Source: Locusta migratoria
Taxonomy: Eukaryota > Arthropoda > Insecta > Orthoptera > Acrididae
Assembly: GCA_026315105.1 (NCBI GenBank)
Contig: CM048744.1
Span: 353,525,168 to 353,589,167, forward strand
DNA length: 64,000 bases
Direction: 5' to 3'
Below the pieces are notes generated by a model that ran no database searches, was not told the origin of the DNA, and saw only the letters and a program-made list of their open reading frames with translations. The translations under genes and the position numbers were made by a program. Below are positions 55,840 to 64,000 of the stretch, piece after piece; position 1 is the first letter of the stretch, and each line of letters begins with the position of its first letter.

Positions 55840-56878
55840 CTAACTCTGAAAAAGGAACCAAATCTGACAGGAGGTTAACAGAATCATCGATAGAAAAACC
55901 AAAAACATTAAAAGCATCCAGGCCGAAAATGTTAGCAGCCGCAGTGTCATCAACAACAAGAAAAGTGACCGGCCTGACGACAGATTTATACGCCGTGGGG
56001 TCCGTGAATTGACCCAAGAGAGGAATGCGCTGGCGGCTGTAGCCACGCAAAGAACGGTTGACAGCCGCCAGAGGGGGCGAACCAAGTCGTACATACGTGA
56101 TATAATTGAGAAGAGAAACGGAAGCTCCCGTATCAACAAGTAAAGTAACTGCCCTGTCAAAAATCTGAACGTCAACAAAAAGTTTGGGAGACGAAGAGTG
56201 AACAGTGTGGACAAGATTAACATCCATCTCGTCATCTTGCTCATTCGGCCGAGAACGGCAGACAGAAGCCATGTGGCCTTTTTTCTTGCACGAGTGACAT
56301 GTAACCCATCGCTTGGGGCAATCAGCCCCGTAATGTTGTACAAAACAAATAGGACAGGACGGAAAGGACCGCTGCGCGCGAGCGGGAGAGTGCGGCGCGG
56401 CCCACGCCTGCCACGAAGCCGCTGCCTGTTTACGACCGCGCGCGCGGCGAGAGGGGCGCTCCCGCACGAAAGCGACATCCGCGCAATCCAAGGGTGCCGA
56501 GCCCGACTGCGAAACTGCCGCGACATCACCCCAAGTCTCAATTTGATCCCCTGCAGCCCGTGAAACTTCAAAAGACTGTGCAATGTTTAAAACATCCGTC
56601 AAGGTGGGATTCTCCAGCTGTAAGGCGCCTTGGCGCACTTTCCTATCAGGAGCGAGCCGGAGAATTGCGTCCCGAACCATATCGTCGGCATATGACTCCT
56701 TGTGGGTCGGAGTAATGAACGTACACCGGCGGCTAAGACCATGCAGCTCTGCGCCCCACGCCCGGTAGGACTGATTGGGTTTCTTATCTGACCGGTAAAA
56801 TTCAACCCACGCCGCAATAACATGCGTGCGCGGGCGGTAATGGGCCGACAACAAACGACACATCTCATCAAAAGACAA
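55760..56878 (-). pseudogene. Gypsy gag C-terminus and protease
   Basis: A 372-codon minus-strand frame. The first part is the capsid C-terminal region (YRSDKKPNQSYRAWGAEL, FITPTHKESYADDMVRDAIL). A basic stretch and a zinc knuckle C-x2-C-x4-H-x4-C (CHSCKKKGHMASVC, about 56270-56311) follow, preceded by a second CPICFVQHYGADC cluster. Then comes an aspartic protease with LLVDTGASVSLL (catalytic Asp, about 56125-56160) and an IFGLDAF block. It ends with the link into pol (ELDALCREFSSLFSGGLGCA). Frame breaks separate it from gag N-terminus near 56880 and from pol near 55765. The pol-side one could in principle be programmed frameshifting. Confidence 0.9.
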
Positions 56879-57302
56879 AGCAGCAGGTTCCTGCAGGGGG
56901 GGCTAATTGACGCAAAAGTTGATAGATGTGGGGGGAGACCCACGAAAGAAATAAAGCCTTACACAACGCCGAGTCGGACACCCCGAACGCAAGGAAATGT
57001 TGACGCAGTCGGTTTTCATAGGAGTCCCAATCTTCTAAAGAATCGTCAAAGCCCGAGAACGGAGGCGGAAACACAGTACTGGAAGACACAGAACCGGAAT
57101 CAAACGCCGGCCGAGGAGCCGACGGCAACCGCGACACCAGGGAGTCAAAACGGTCCGCCTGACCCGACACAATCGTCGTTAACCGCTGAACGGACTCAAC
57201 TACAGTCTCTAACGATTGCTGCAAAATCTGGCCCCACGGGGGCAGCTGAAAGTCCGCTGAGTCAGTCCTCCGTTGTCTACCATCTTCCGCGACGGAGCAC
57301 AC
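56868..57302 (-). pseudogene. Gypsy gag N-terminus
   Basis: 144-codon minus-strand frame starting MCSVAEDGRQRRTDS about 30 bp after the 5' LTR and primer-binding region. It has a Ser/Pro-rich linker and then PPFSGFDDSLEDWDSYENRL and FGVSDSALCKALFLSWVSP, a capsid start typical of arthropod Gypsy gag (compare 'F-G----W--Y--+L--FF'). It breaks at a run of seven G (+ strand, about 56895-56901), where an indel shifts the frame into the next ORF. Confidence 0.85.
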
Positions 57303-57334
57303 GCCACTTCAAAAACCACCCTCGTCGCCAATTG

Positions 57335-57543
57335 TGTTATGACTACTAACACTATTACACAATATATATGTTCGATAGCACACACAGTACGCAACTGAGG
57401 CGAGGTCTCGGCTGTCCCCATGCCTCTCTCAAACGCCGTGCGGCCGGCAGGGTGCAGCATGGTAGTGCCGCCAGTGCCGCACAGTGGCCAGTTCTGGTAA
57501 CGGGCGGCGCGCCGTCTAAACACACGCGCCGCGCGTTACCACA
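57335..57543 (-). repeat. Gypsy 5' LTR
   Basis: 209 bp, 9 mismatches to the 3' LTR. On the minus strand it runs from TGTGGTAACG to CATAACA. Adjoins CTTAA at 57544-57548. Confidence 0.93.
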
Positions 57544-57548
57544 CTTAA
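57544..57548. repeat. CTTAA target-site duplication, right
   Basis: Matches 52576-52580. Confidence 0.85.
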
Positions 57549-58825
57549 TTTACTACAAATTGTGAAGTTGTAAGCTTTTCTAGGTTTGGTGTTTTCTTAA
57601 AAAATTTCATTTTATAGTAGTCTAATTTTTAAATAAAGATATTAATGATGAAAGTAAAAATATTGAAAATGGATTTATTTGTAATCACTTTAACCAACAT
57701 CTGGTGTGTGTATATTTTTAAGTTAAGAGAAAAGTATCAACTGATTGGCATTTTTTCCTACTCCTTATGCACAGTTCACATGAGTGAGTGGTTGTGAAAA
57801 TTCCATTTTAAGCCTTTCACTCCAGAGCTGTTTGCTGCGTCATGCCAGCTGCACACATGGCTCTGATCATCTTTCCCACTTAATGTCAGGTTAAGATCTG
57901 CCTTTGCACTGGGGGTGACTGCTCTGTGCTGCCATCCTGTTCTTTGTCATTATCAGTTTCACTTGTAGAAAGCGAACACGTGAAACATGAAGAACTATTT
58001 TCTCACTTCTGAGTTATTGAAGGACAAAAATCCTCATCAGAAGCTGACATAAAATTAAATTCATCCTCACTGTCACTATGCATAAGCAATCTTTCAAATA
58101 TGGTGTTTGACAACCCATGCTTGTACACTTTCTAACTGGTTTGTGCACCCACTGACACAGTAATACCACCAAAACTCGTAAAAGGTAACCAAAAGTAGTG
58201 TCTCCTGGAACCCGTGAGCTGTATTGTCAAGCTATTAGTACAACTAGCAATCACATGATGCACTATAGTTGAGCTTGTATGTACATTGTAAAAAAACAGC
58301 AAGACGTACAGTATATATCCGACATTTGCACTCATGGTACTGTCAACTGCTGCCGCATATATAAGTTGTTAGAAGTTAAAGGGTTAATATTTATTCTTCA
58401 AGTATGGTACGCCTATTTACCAATTGAGCTGAAAAGAAGATATCGGTAAGTCCTTGATAACAAATCAGCTTACTGTGCTGGTACGTATAGTGTGTGTCGG
58501 ATCAAATCTTACTGCAGCCATTCTTTTTATCCTGTGTGTCACAAATGTTTAGCATTTTATTTTAGTATAACGTTCGATAAGCCCTGCTATAGTTGAATGA
58601 ATACTACACTGGAGCGCATTCCTCCTTGCTCCTGAAAACCATGAGTAAGCTCTTAGAAAAATATGCCAATCAGCTGATACATTTCTCTTTAGCTGAAAAC
58701 TAGAAAGACACCAGGTGGTGGTCTGTTTGTTTAAATATTAGGCTATTGTAAAATGGAATCTTTGAAAGAAAAAAAAAAAGTGGCAGTTGCCTCCTGTCAG
58801 ATTCGAATGCTCAGCCCCTTTACTT
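57549..58825. other. AT-rich DNA, nothing recognised
   Basis: Separated from 52575 by the Gypsy insertion. No coding potential. Confidence 0.5.
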
Positions 58826-58829
58826 TTAT

Positions 58830-59090
58830 AAACTGTCAGCTTATTCACTCAGTCATTGAAATAGATGTGAAGCTCTCATTGTTGATGGAATTATGCCATT
58901 GTGGAGTTCTTATATTTCGATGCGCTCAAATCATTATTTTCAATAGAAATGATACAATGAATCTCAATATATACTGCTTCAATTTGACAGTGTAAACACC
59001 AAGCTGTGGCTTCACAGCTTGGAAACACAGGCACTTCTGAACATGGGCATGCACATAGCTCTGTTCTTTGACTCTAAAATTATTTGGGCC
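58830..59090 (-). repeat. Dispersed repeat, copy 2
   Basis: Inverse of 52240-52480. Both copies share the order 'gaagtgcc', 'agcttggtgtttacactgtcaaa', 'gagattcattg', 'attgaaaat'. No protein seen. Confidence 0.6.
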
Positions 59091-59640
59091 AGGCAGTACA
59101 AAAGGTGAACTTCTCAGCTAATAATGCAATTTGAGAAGCTTTAGTTTATCACACAACTGTTCTCAAGCTAACAAAAATATTTGCCTCTCAAAGTATCATT
59201 CTGCTTTTGCTCAAAGTATTGAAAAAGGCCATAAATTAATAAAGTGATCAGAAACATCAACAATAAATTATTTAACATCAACAATTACAGGACACATGTC
59301 ATATCGGGACAACTTTCATAAGAACCTGTATCTAGATCAGTGCAAAAGGCTGAATCCTAACTAACATCTGTCCTGCACATAGATTTTAAGACAGTTTATT
59401 AAGAGTTTATGTTGATACAAGTTGTCATGATTTGAATTTTGACCTGTAGTTGATGACATTTTGCTAGTGTAATACTTGTTCCATAAATCATGAATACAAC
59501 ACTTTGTAATGATGTGGAATGTGTCAGGTTAATGAAAGGTGCCTTTACAAATTATTACTTTGTAGTAAATATTACATGACATGATATTTATTTATTTATT
59601 TTTTCAGACTTACTAATTTATATCTAAAAATTCATATATG
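59091..59640. other. AT-rich DNA, nothing recognised
   Basis: Ends in a TTTATTTATTTATTTA run at about 59585-59605, which may be the tail of the LINE that follows. Confidence 0.45.
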
Positions 59641-59644
59641 GTCT

Positions 59645-60900
59645 AGGAGGATTTGCCATTGAGAAATTCTTTTAATTTATTTTTTAAATGCTAGTTGGCT
59701 ATCTGTCAGGTTTTTGATGCTGTTTCCTAGGTGACCAAAGACTTTTGTGGCAGCATAATTCACCCCTTTTTGTGCCAAAACTAGATATAACCTTGAATAG
59801 TGAAGATAATTCTTTCTCCTAGTGTTGTAGTTATGTACACTGCTATTGCTTTTGAATTCGGTGGAATTGGTAATAACAAATTTCATAAGTGAATATATAT
59901 ACTGTGGAGCTACTGTGAAGATCCCTACCTCTCTAAATAAGTGTCTGCAGAATGATCTTGGATGGGCTCCAACAATTATTCTGATTACACACTGTTGTGC
60001 AATGAATACTTTTTTACTCAGTGATGTATTACCCCAGAAAATGATACCATACGAAAGCAGAGAATGAAAATAGCCATAGTAAGCTAATTTACTGAGATGT
60101 ATATCACAAAAATTTGCAATTACCCTAATAGCATAAGTAGCTGAAGTCAAACGTTTCAGCAGATCTTCAGTGTTTTTTCCAGTTCAACCCCTCATCAATC
60201 TATATACCTATAAATTTTGAATATTCTACCTTTGCTACAGATTTCTGATCAAAGTCTATATTTCTTAATGGTGTCATTCCATTTACTGTACGGAACTGTA
60301 TGTACTGTGTTTCATCAAAATTTAATGATAGTCCATTTGCTGATAACCACTTAATGATTTTCTGAAAGACGTCGTTTACAATTTCTTCAGTTAGTTCTTA
60401 TCTGTCAGGTGTGATAACTATACTTGTATCATCAGCAAACAGAACCAGCTCTACATCTTCATGGATATAGAATAGCATGTCATTAATATATATTAAGAAC
60501 AGCAAAGGGCCCAAGACCGAACCTTGTGGCACCCCATTTTTGATTGTTCTCCAGTTTGAGGAATCAGCTGTTTTTTTGCATATTATGTGTATTACTTATG
60601 TCAACTTTCTGCTCTCTTCCTGTTAGGTATGATTTAAACCATTTGTACACTGTCCCATTCATACCACAATACTTTAGTTTATCTAGAAGAATTCCATGAT
60701 TTACACAATAAAAAGCCTTGGAGAGATCACAAAAAATCCCATCAGGAGATATGCGGTTATTCATAGCATTTAATACTTCATTGGTGAAAGTATATATATA
60801 GCATTTTCTTTTGAAAAGCCGTTCTGAAAACCAAACTGACATTTTGATAGAACTTTATTTTTACCTATGCGTGAAACTACTCTAGAAGGCTGTCAGGAGT
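59645..60900 (-). pseudogene. Jockey/CR1-like LINE ORF2, 5'-truncated (second copy)
   Basis: Minus-strand blocks: GIFCDLSKAFYCVNHGILLD and WFKSYLTGREQKV (60564-60790), NGVPQGSVLGPLLFLIYIND (about 60475-60545), LFADDTSIVITPD (about 60405-60450), ANGLSLNFDETQY, then a 157-codon frame (59677-60150) with GIIFWGNTSLSKKVFIAQ, CVIRIIVGAHPRSFCR and VLAQKGVNYAATKVF. The C-terminal order equals that of the 23.4-25.9 kb LINE, so they are relatives but clearly diverged copies. The EN domain and RT start are absent. Confidence 0.82.
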
Positions 60901-61209
60901 GAGATTGGGTGGTACAATGAGCTGGCAAATGTAATACAAGATATTCTTGCTGTTTGAATAATTCTCTATTAGAAAATTTCACAAATTATTAATGGGACTG
61001 TAAGCAGTAAAAAGTGTAAATATGACCTTTCTAATATAAAGCACATTCTTCGACATTCAATATGTACAGAATGTAAATGTTACTCTAATAATGTATATTG
61101 TGTCTGCATCTGTATGCAGCTGACTTCTAATTCAGTTACTGTCTGCATGCTTTGATAGATATATGCCATGAATTTCAAACTCTGCTAAATAAAGTAATAA
61201 TATCTTAAT

Positions 61210-61560
61210 AATATAGTAACAAGGAGAGATTACAACTCACCGCACATATGTGGCGACAAGCTGCGACAGGCACATACAAAATACACACATACACAACACT
61301 TTAAGCTATCGCTCATGGCCTCCTTCAGAAAACAGAACATTCACGCAATCACACAGACACACAATACAGTCATAGAACCATCACCTCCGGCTGCCGCACT
61401 TTGAATCACGCTCTGCTGTGTGTAAATCGAGGAGGGGAGAGAAGAGGGGATAGTAAGGTTGTGTCATGGTGGTGAGGATTGGTACAGCATGGCTAGATGG
61501 GAATAACGAGATGCAGTTTAGGATTGGAGTGGGGAGGCGGGTGAGGGGAAAAAAATAAAG
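61210..61560 (-). repeat. PLE 3'-end/pLTR relic
   Basis: On the minus strand: CTGAAGGAGGCC at 61317-61328, a decayed hairpin, GATAGCTTAAAGTGTTGTGT, then 'gtgcctgtcgcagcttgtcg' and 'ggtgagttgtaatctctcct'. This is the same order as 31440-31680 and 100-340. No coding part is attached. Confidence 0.6.
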
Positions 61561-62138
61561 AAAAATGAAAAATAATTATTTATTTTTAACCAAACTAATA
61601 TTTTGATAAATAAGTTGATTTTTCCTTTCTCTCTGTGCTGACAATGAATAGATAATCTCTGACAGTTTAACTTTCTATGATATTTTCTGTCTGAATTCTG
61701 AATTTTTGACTTTGTGTGGTAGTGGATCCTTTATGGTTTTTGCTAATGGAGTTACACATTTCATTAAGATGGAGACCTTGAAAACTATATTTCATCTTAT
61801 AACATCCTGTGGGACTGCAAGTCATACCAAGGGACCTGCCCAGCCCCATGTTTACTCACTTTACAACCAAGTCCACACAGTCAGCTCATGGTGCCACAGG
61901 ACCTTCACAAAATTCTAAATGGTAGCTGCTGCTATTTTCTGCACATAATCTACCAGTTTTTTCCTACCTCCTCCAATAAGCACCCCCATCAATTTTGCTA
62001 AAATACCTAAGACATACATCGTAAGTTTGCTCTTGGATAGCTGAGATTATCACCTTGCTATACAAAAGTTGTGAGTTGATACCCTACACCTATCCCTAAT
62101 GACTGTTATCTATCAAAAACAGCAGTGGGGGAGGGGTG

Positions 62139-62140
<2 letters not shown>
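61561..62140. other. AT-rich DNA, nothing recognised
   Basis: Small frames only. Confidence 0.45.

Positions 62141-62175
<35 letters not shown>
62141..62175. repeat. (AG)n microsatellite
   Basis: About 17 AG units, about 90 bp before the BEN exon. Confidence 0.97.
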
Positions 62176-62177
<2 letters not shown>

Positions 62178-62262
62178 ATTCATTACTTGGTATTATAGTG
62201 TGTAAAATTTTAAGTGTTGATAATTACTACTCTGTTCATTAGTTTTGGCATCTTGATTACAG

Positions 62263-62482
62263 GTGCCTTTGGCTGCAGGTGTCCTGGTGCCTGCATCTCT
62301 TCTGCAACGAGTCAATCGTGCTGATTATCGGAAACTCACCCGTGGCCTTGCATCAGCACTTTTCTCACCTCTTGAACTAGGGTCGAGTTCAGTGACTGGT
62401 CAGCGATGGACAAGAGCAGGTTATTGCTCGGGCCGTCCTACGAAACCTGCTTTGGATCGGCGTCGTGTGGAAGCCATTCTTG
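62263..62482 (+). CDS. Internal exon encoding most of a BEN domain
   Basis: Acceptor ttgattacag at 62253-62262 and donor TTG|GTATGT at 62483 bound a 220 bp open, GC-rich stretch. The frame reads VNRADYRKLTRGLASALFSP, LELGSSSVTGQRW and RPTKPALDRRRVEAIL. This is the BEN-domain pattern: K(L/R)-+-L---LFS--EL-SS-VTG ... RPALD-+-+EAI. BEN domains bind DNA or partners in chromatin repressors (insensitive, Elba factors, vertebrate NAC1). Exon phases are 0 at the start and 1 at the end; the last helix would be encoded by the next exon, outside the window. The frame is undamaged, unlike the transposons around it. Same strand as the zinc-finger exon 26 kb upstream. Confidence 0.75.
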
Positions 62483-62682
62483 GTATGTGCTTGTTCATAT
62501 AATTACTGTATAGCATTCATTACAGCTTACAAGAGGAAGGCAGCATTTGGTGGGCATTATTGGGAAATAGTAACCTAAGTCATAGAAAGTAGTGTGGGTT
62601 GTTATTTTAGAAGCTCTGAATTAAATTCATAACAGCCATGAAGAAGAGAATGAAAACCTCATAATTCCATTTGTTGGTGATA

Positions 62683-62704
62683 GTTTTTTTTTTTTTTTTT
62701 TTTT
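62683..62704 (-). repeat. Poly(A) tail of a retroposed transcript
   Basis: A T run of about 22 on the + strand. On the minus strand AATAAA (62719-62724) precedes it by about 15 nt, the classic cleavage spacing. The upstream sequence (62705-63075) is the LTR-like repeat copy B and its flank. Confidence 0.6.
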
Positions 62705-62792
62705 AATTCCAGTAACATGTTTATTGGTGACATAGTATATGGGCTCTCTTAATGTTGTCACGTTGAAAACTGCAGGTCGTCCAGAATTCGAA

Positions 62793-63075
62793 GGCTGGTC
62801 ATTAACAGAGCACAACACTTTACACTTAGAACACATTTATTGCTAACAAAATCCTACACTTAGTACAGACTGTCTCCTGCTCGGAGTGCTCCACTATTTA
62901 TACATAGAAAGAATTTTCTAGAACTCACAAATACATCAAACATAAGAAACACGTAGAACATTATAGAAATAGTAAATACAAAAAAATAAATATTTCTGCC
63001 TGTTGCAGGATTTGAACTAGGGACAGCAAGCACAGCGATCTGTGATGCTAAACATTGCGCCATGCATTCTCACAG
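62793..63075 (-). repeat. LTR-like repeat, copy B
   Basis: Aligns with 9415-9699. Minus strand: tRNA-like head (about 63065-63000), TATAAATA at 62895-62902 and AATAAA at 62836-62841. It lies immediately downstream of the Gypsy pol relic on the same strand, where a 3' LTR would be expected. Confidence 0.65.
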
Positions 63076-63099
63076 AAGACTCACAGCATTGCTTCCCTT

Positions 63100-64000
63100 T
63101 CTGAAAGAACAGTGACCCACTGTTAGGTTCCCTTCAGAGCCAGCTGGAGTGTCCTGCATCTTCTCATGGGTCATCTGTATGGCAGATCGGGATAATCCTT
63201 CCATTCTGCCAGCACATCTTCCTTACAGTGCCAACGACCAAAGCCAGACCCTCCTGTTGTGGCTTCTTCATTAGGACTGCAGAGTCCTTGAACAAGAGGC
63301 CGTTTCTGTCTATTTGTTCTTTGGGATCATGGTAAGGCTTCATACAGAGGATGTGGACAATGTCTCTTTGTTTTTGTCATTTCTAGGACGGCTCATAATC
63401 CTCAACTTCGTATGTGACGTCTGGCAGGTGGCATATGACACGATACGTACTGAAATATCACTTCAGTAACTTTTACAATACCCCAACTTTCCGTACAGGT
63501 GTAAAACTCCATAACAGATCTCCAGCACTGTACACAACAGATCAGTCCTTGTTATACCGCAGGTGGTCCATGTTCTGGGCATCTTGCTTCTTTGACCCTT
63601 GTGATGAGCTGTTTCACATAGTCATCCTGAGTGCCGTCCGGTTGGAACGGGAACAGCGTATGCATTGACATCTCAGCTTCACAACTATGGAACAGGAAAA
63701 ACGTCGTGAAGCCTGTGGTGTCTTCTGTCGCTGTATTATAAGCAAATGTCACAAGTGGCAGTATTGTATCCCAATCCTTCTGCTCAGCATCAACAGCATA
63801 TCTGCTAATGTCTTGTTAAAACGTTCTGTAAGACCATTTGTCTCAGGTTGGTAGGTAGTTATTCTATGGACAATGTAGCAACGTGACATTACCTCTGATA
63901 ATAGTTTTGACAAGAATACCTTTTCTCATGTGGTGCACCATGCTTCTAACTATTGTCTTCTACTAGGACTTTTGCGATATCTGGAGCTTCTGCAGTCGGC
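63100..64000 (-). pseudogene. Second Gypsy element: integrase relic, continues beyond the window
   Basis: Minus-strand codons with frameshifts: KVFLSKLLSEVMSRCYIVHR (about 63866-63925), TYQPETNGLTERFNKTLADM (about 63790-63860; catalytic Glu region of integrase), LVTFAYNTATEDTTGFTTFF (about 63700-63760), FPFQPDGTQDDYVKQLITRV (about 63595-63655). Leftward to 63100 the frame is lost. It differs from the 52.6-57.5 kb Gypsy, so a second family is present. The RT half and 5' LTR would lie right of 64000. Confidence 0.8.

Larger units (their letters stand above)
52581..57543 (-). mobile_element. Ty3/Gypsy LTR retrotransposon, full-length but inactivated
   Basis: 4963 bp with two 209 bp LTRs, a 5 bp duplication CTTAA and minus-strand gag-pol. 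The LTR starts TGT(G/T)GTAACGCGCGG. The 5' LTR ends ...CATAACA, giving TG...CA. A candidate primer-binding site TGGCGACGAGGGTGG starts a few bases inside the 5' LTR (about 57316-57330). A polypurine tract AAAGGGGGAGGAA lies directly before the 3' LTR (52790-52803). I count 9 mismatches between the LTRs (about 4%), mostly transitions, so the insertion is old but not ancient. The internal region is much more GC-rich than the host DNA. Confidence 0.95.

Overview
The window looks like intronic or intergenic DNA of a large, repeat-rich arthropod genome, most probably an orthopteran (grasshopper or locust type). I infer this from AT-rich non-coding DNA, long microsatellites, and several tRNA-headed short repeats whose wording I recognise from orthopteran genomes (19.4 kb, 28.3 kb, 47.8-48.2 kb). 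No bacterial genes, rRNA, functional tRNA or CRISPR array is visible. Species and chromosome cannot be read from the sequence.

The only host-gene material I can support lies on the + strand. One is a C2H2 zinc-finger terminal exon (35733-35920) with its own stop and a poly(A) signal. The other is a spliced exon (62263-62482) encoding most of a BEN domain. A weaker exon-like, GC-rich block sits at 47094-47268. If the first two belong to one locus, the window is the 3' part of a transcription-factor gene with alternative DNA-binding C-termini and introns filled with transposons. That link is inference.

Layout: 0.1-0.34 kb Penelope-like (PLE) relic. 1.04-6.17 kb a young composite PLE insertion: one intact 895-codon reverse transcriptase/GIY-YIG ORF (minus), head to head with a 5'-truncated near-identical copy (plus), bounded by a 13-14 bp target-site duplication. 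7.6-8.5 kb decayed PLE. 9.4-10.5 kb LTR-like repeat with a nested hAT. 10.9-11.2 kb LINE tail. 12.8-13.26 kb palindrome. 13.8-16.3 kb LINE relic split by a pogo/Tigger-like element. 16.4-17.2 kb Tc1-like relic. 19.4-19.9 kb SINE and LINE scraps. 20.9-21.2 kb Cys-rich transposon remnant. 21.32-26.10 kb piggyBac-like element with TTAA ends, split by a LINE. 26.3-27.1 kb and 29.8-33.9 kb PLE relics. 39.17-42.14 kb mariner-type element (DD41D spacing) with about 440 bp inverted termini. 42.2-42.9 kb inverted repeat. 43.59-44.28 kb mariner-derived foldback. 44.87-45.13 kb palindrome. 49.4-50.6 kb pogo-like relic. 51.5-51.8 kb palindrome. 52.58-57.54 kb Ty3/Gypsy retrotransposon with two 209 bp LTRs and CTTAA duplications. 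59.6-60.9 kb LINE. 61.2-61.6 kb PLE 3' end. 62.7-64.0 kb a second Gypsy relic ending in poly(A).

The most striking pattern is that PLE-type repeats carrying a hammerhead-ribozyme-like core (CTGATGA or CTGAAGA, a short hairpin, then GAAA) occur again and again, and at five places they form head-to-head palindromes with the cores pointing outwards. The youngest example (1-6 kb) retains both ORF and target-site duplication and may show how the older palindromes arose.
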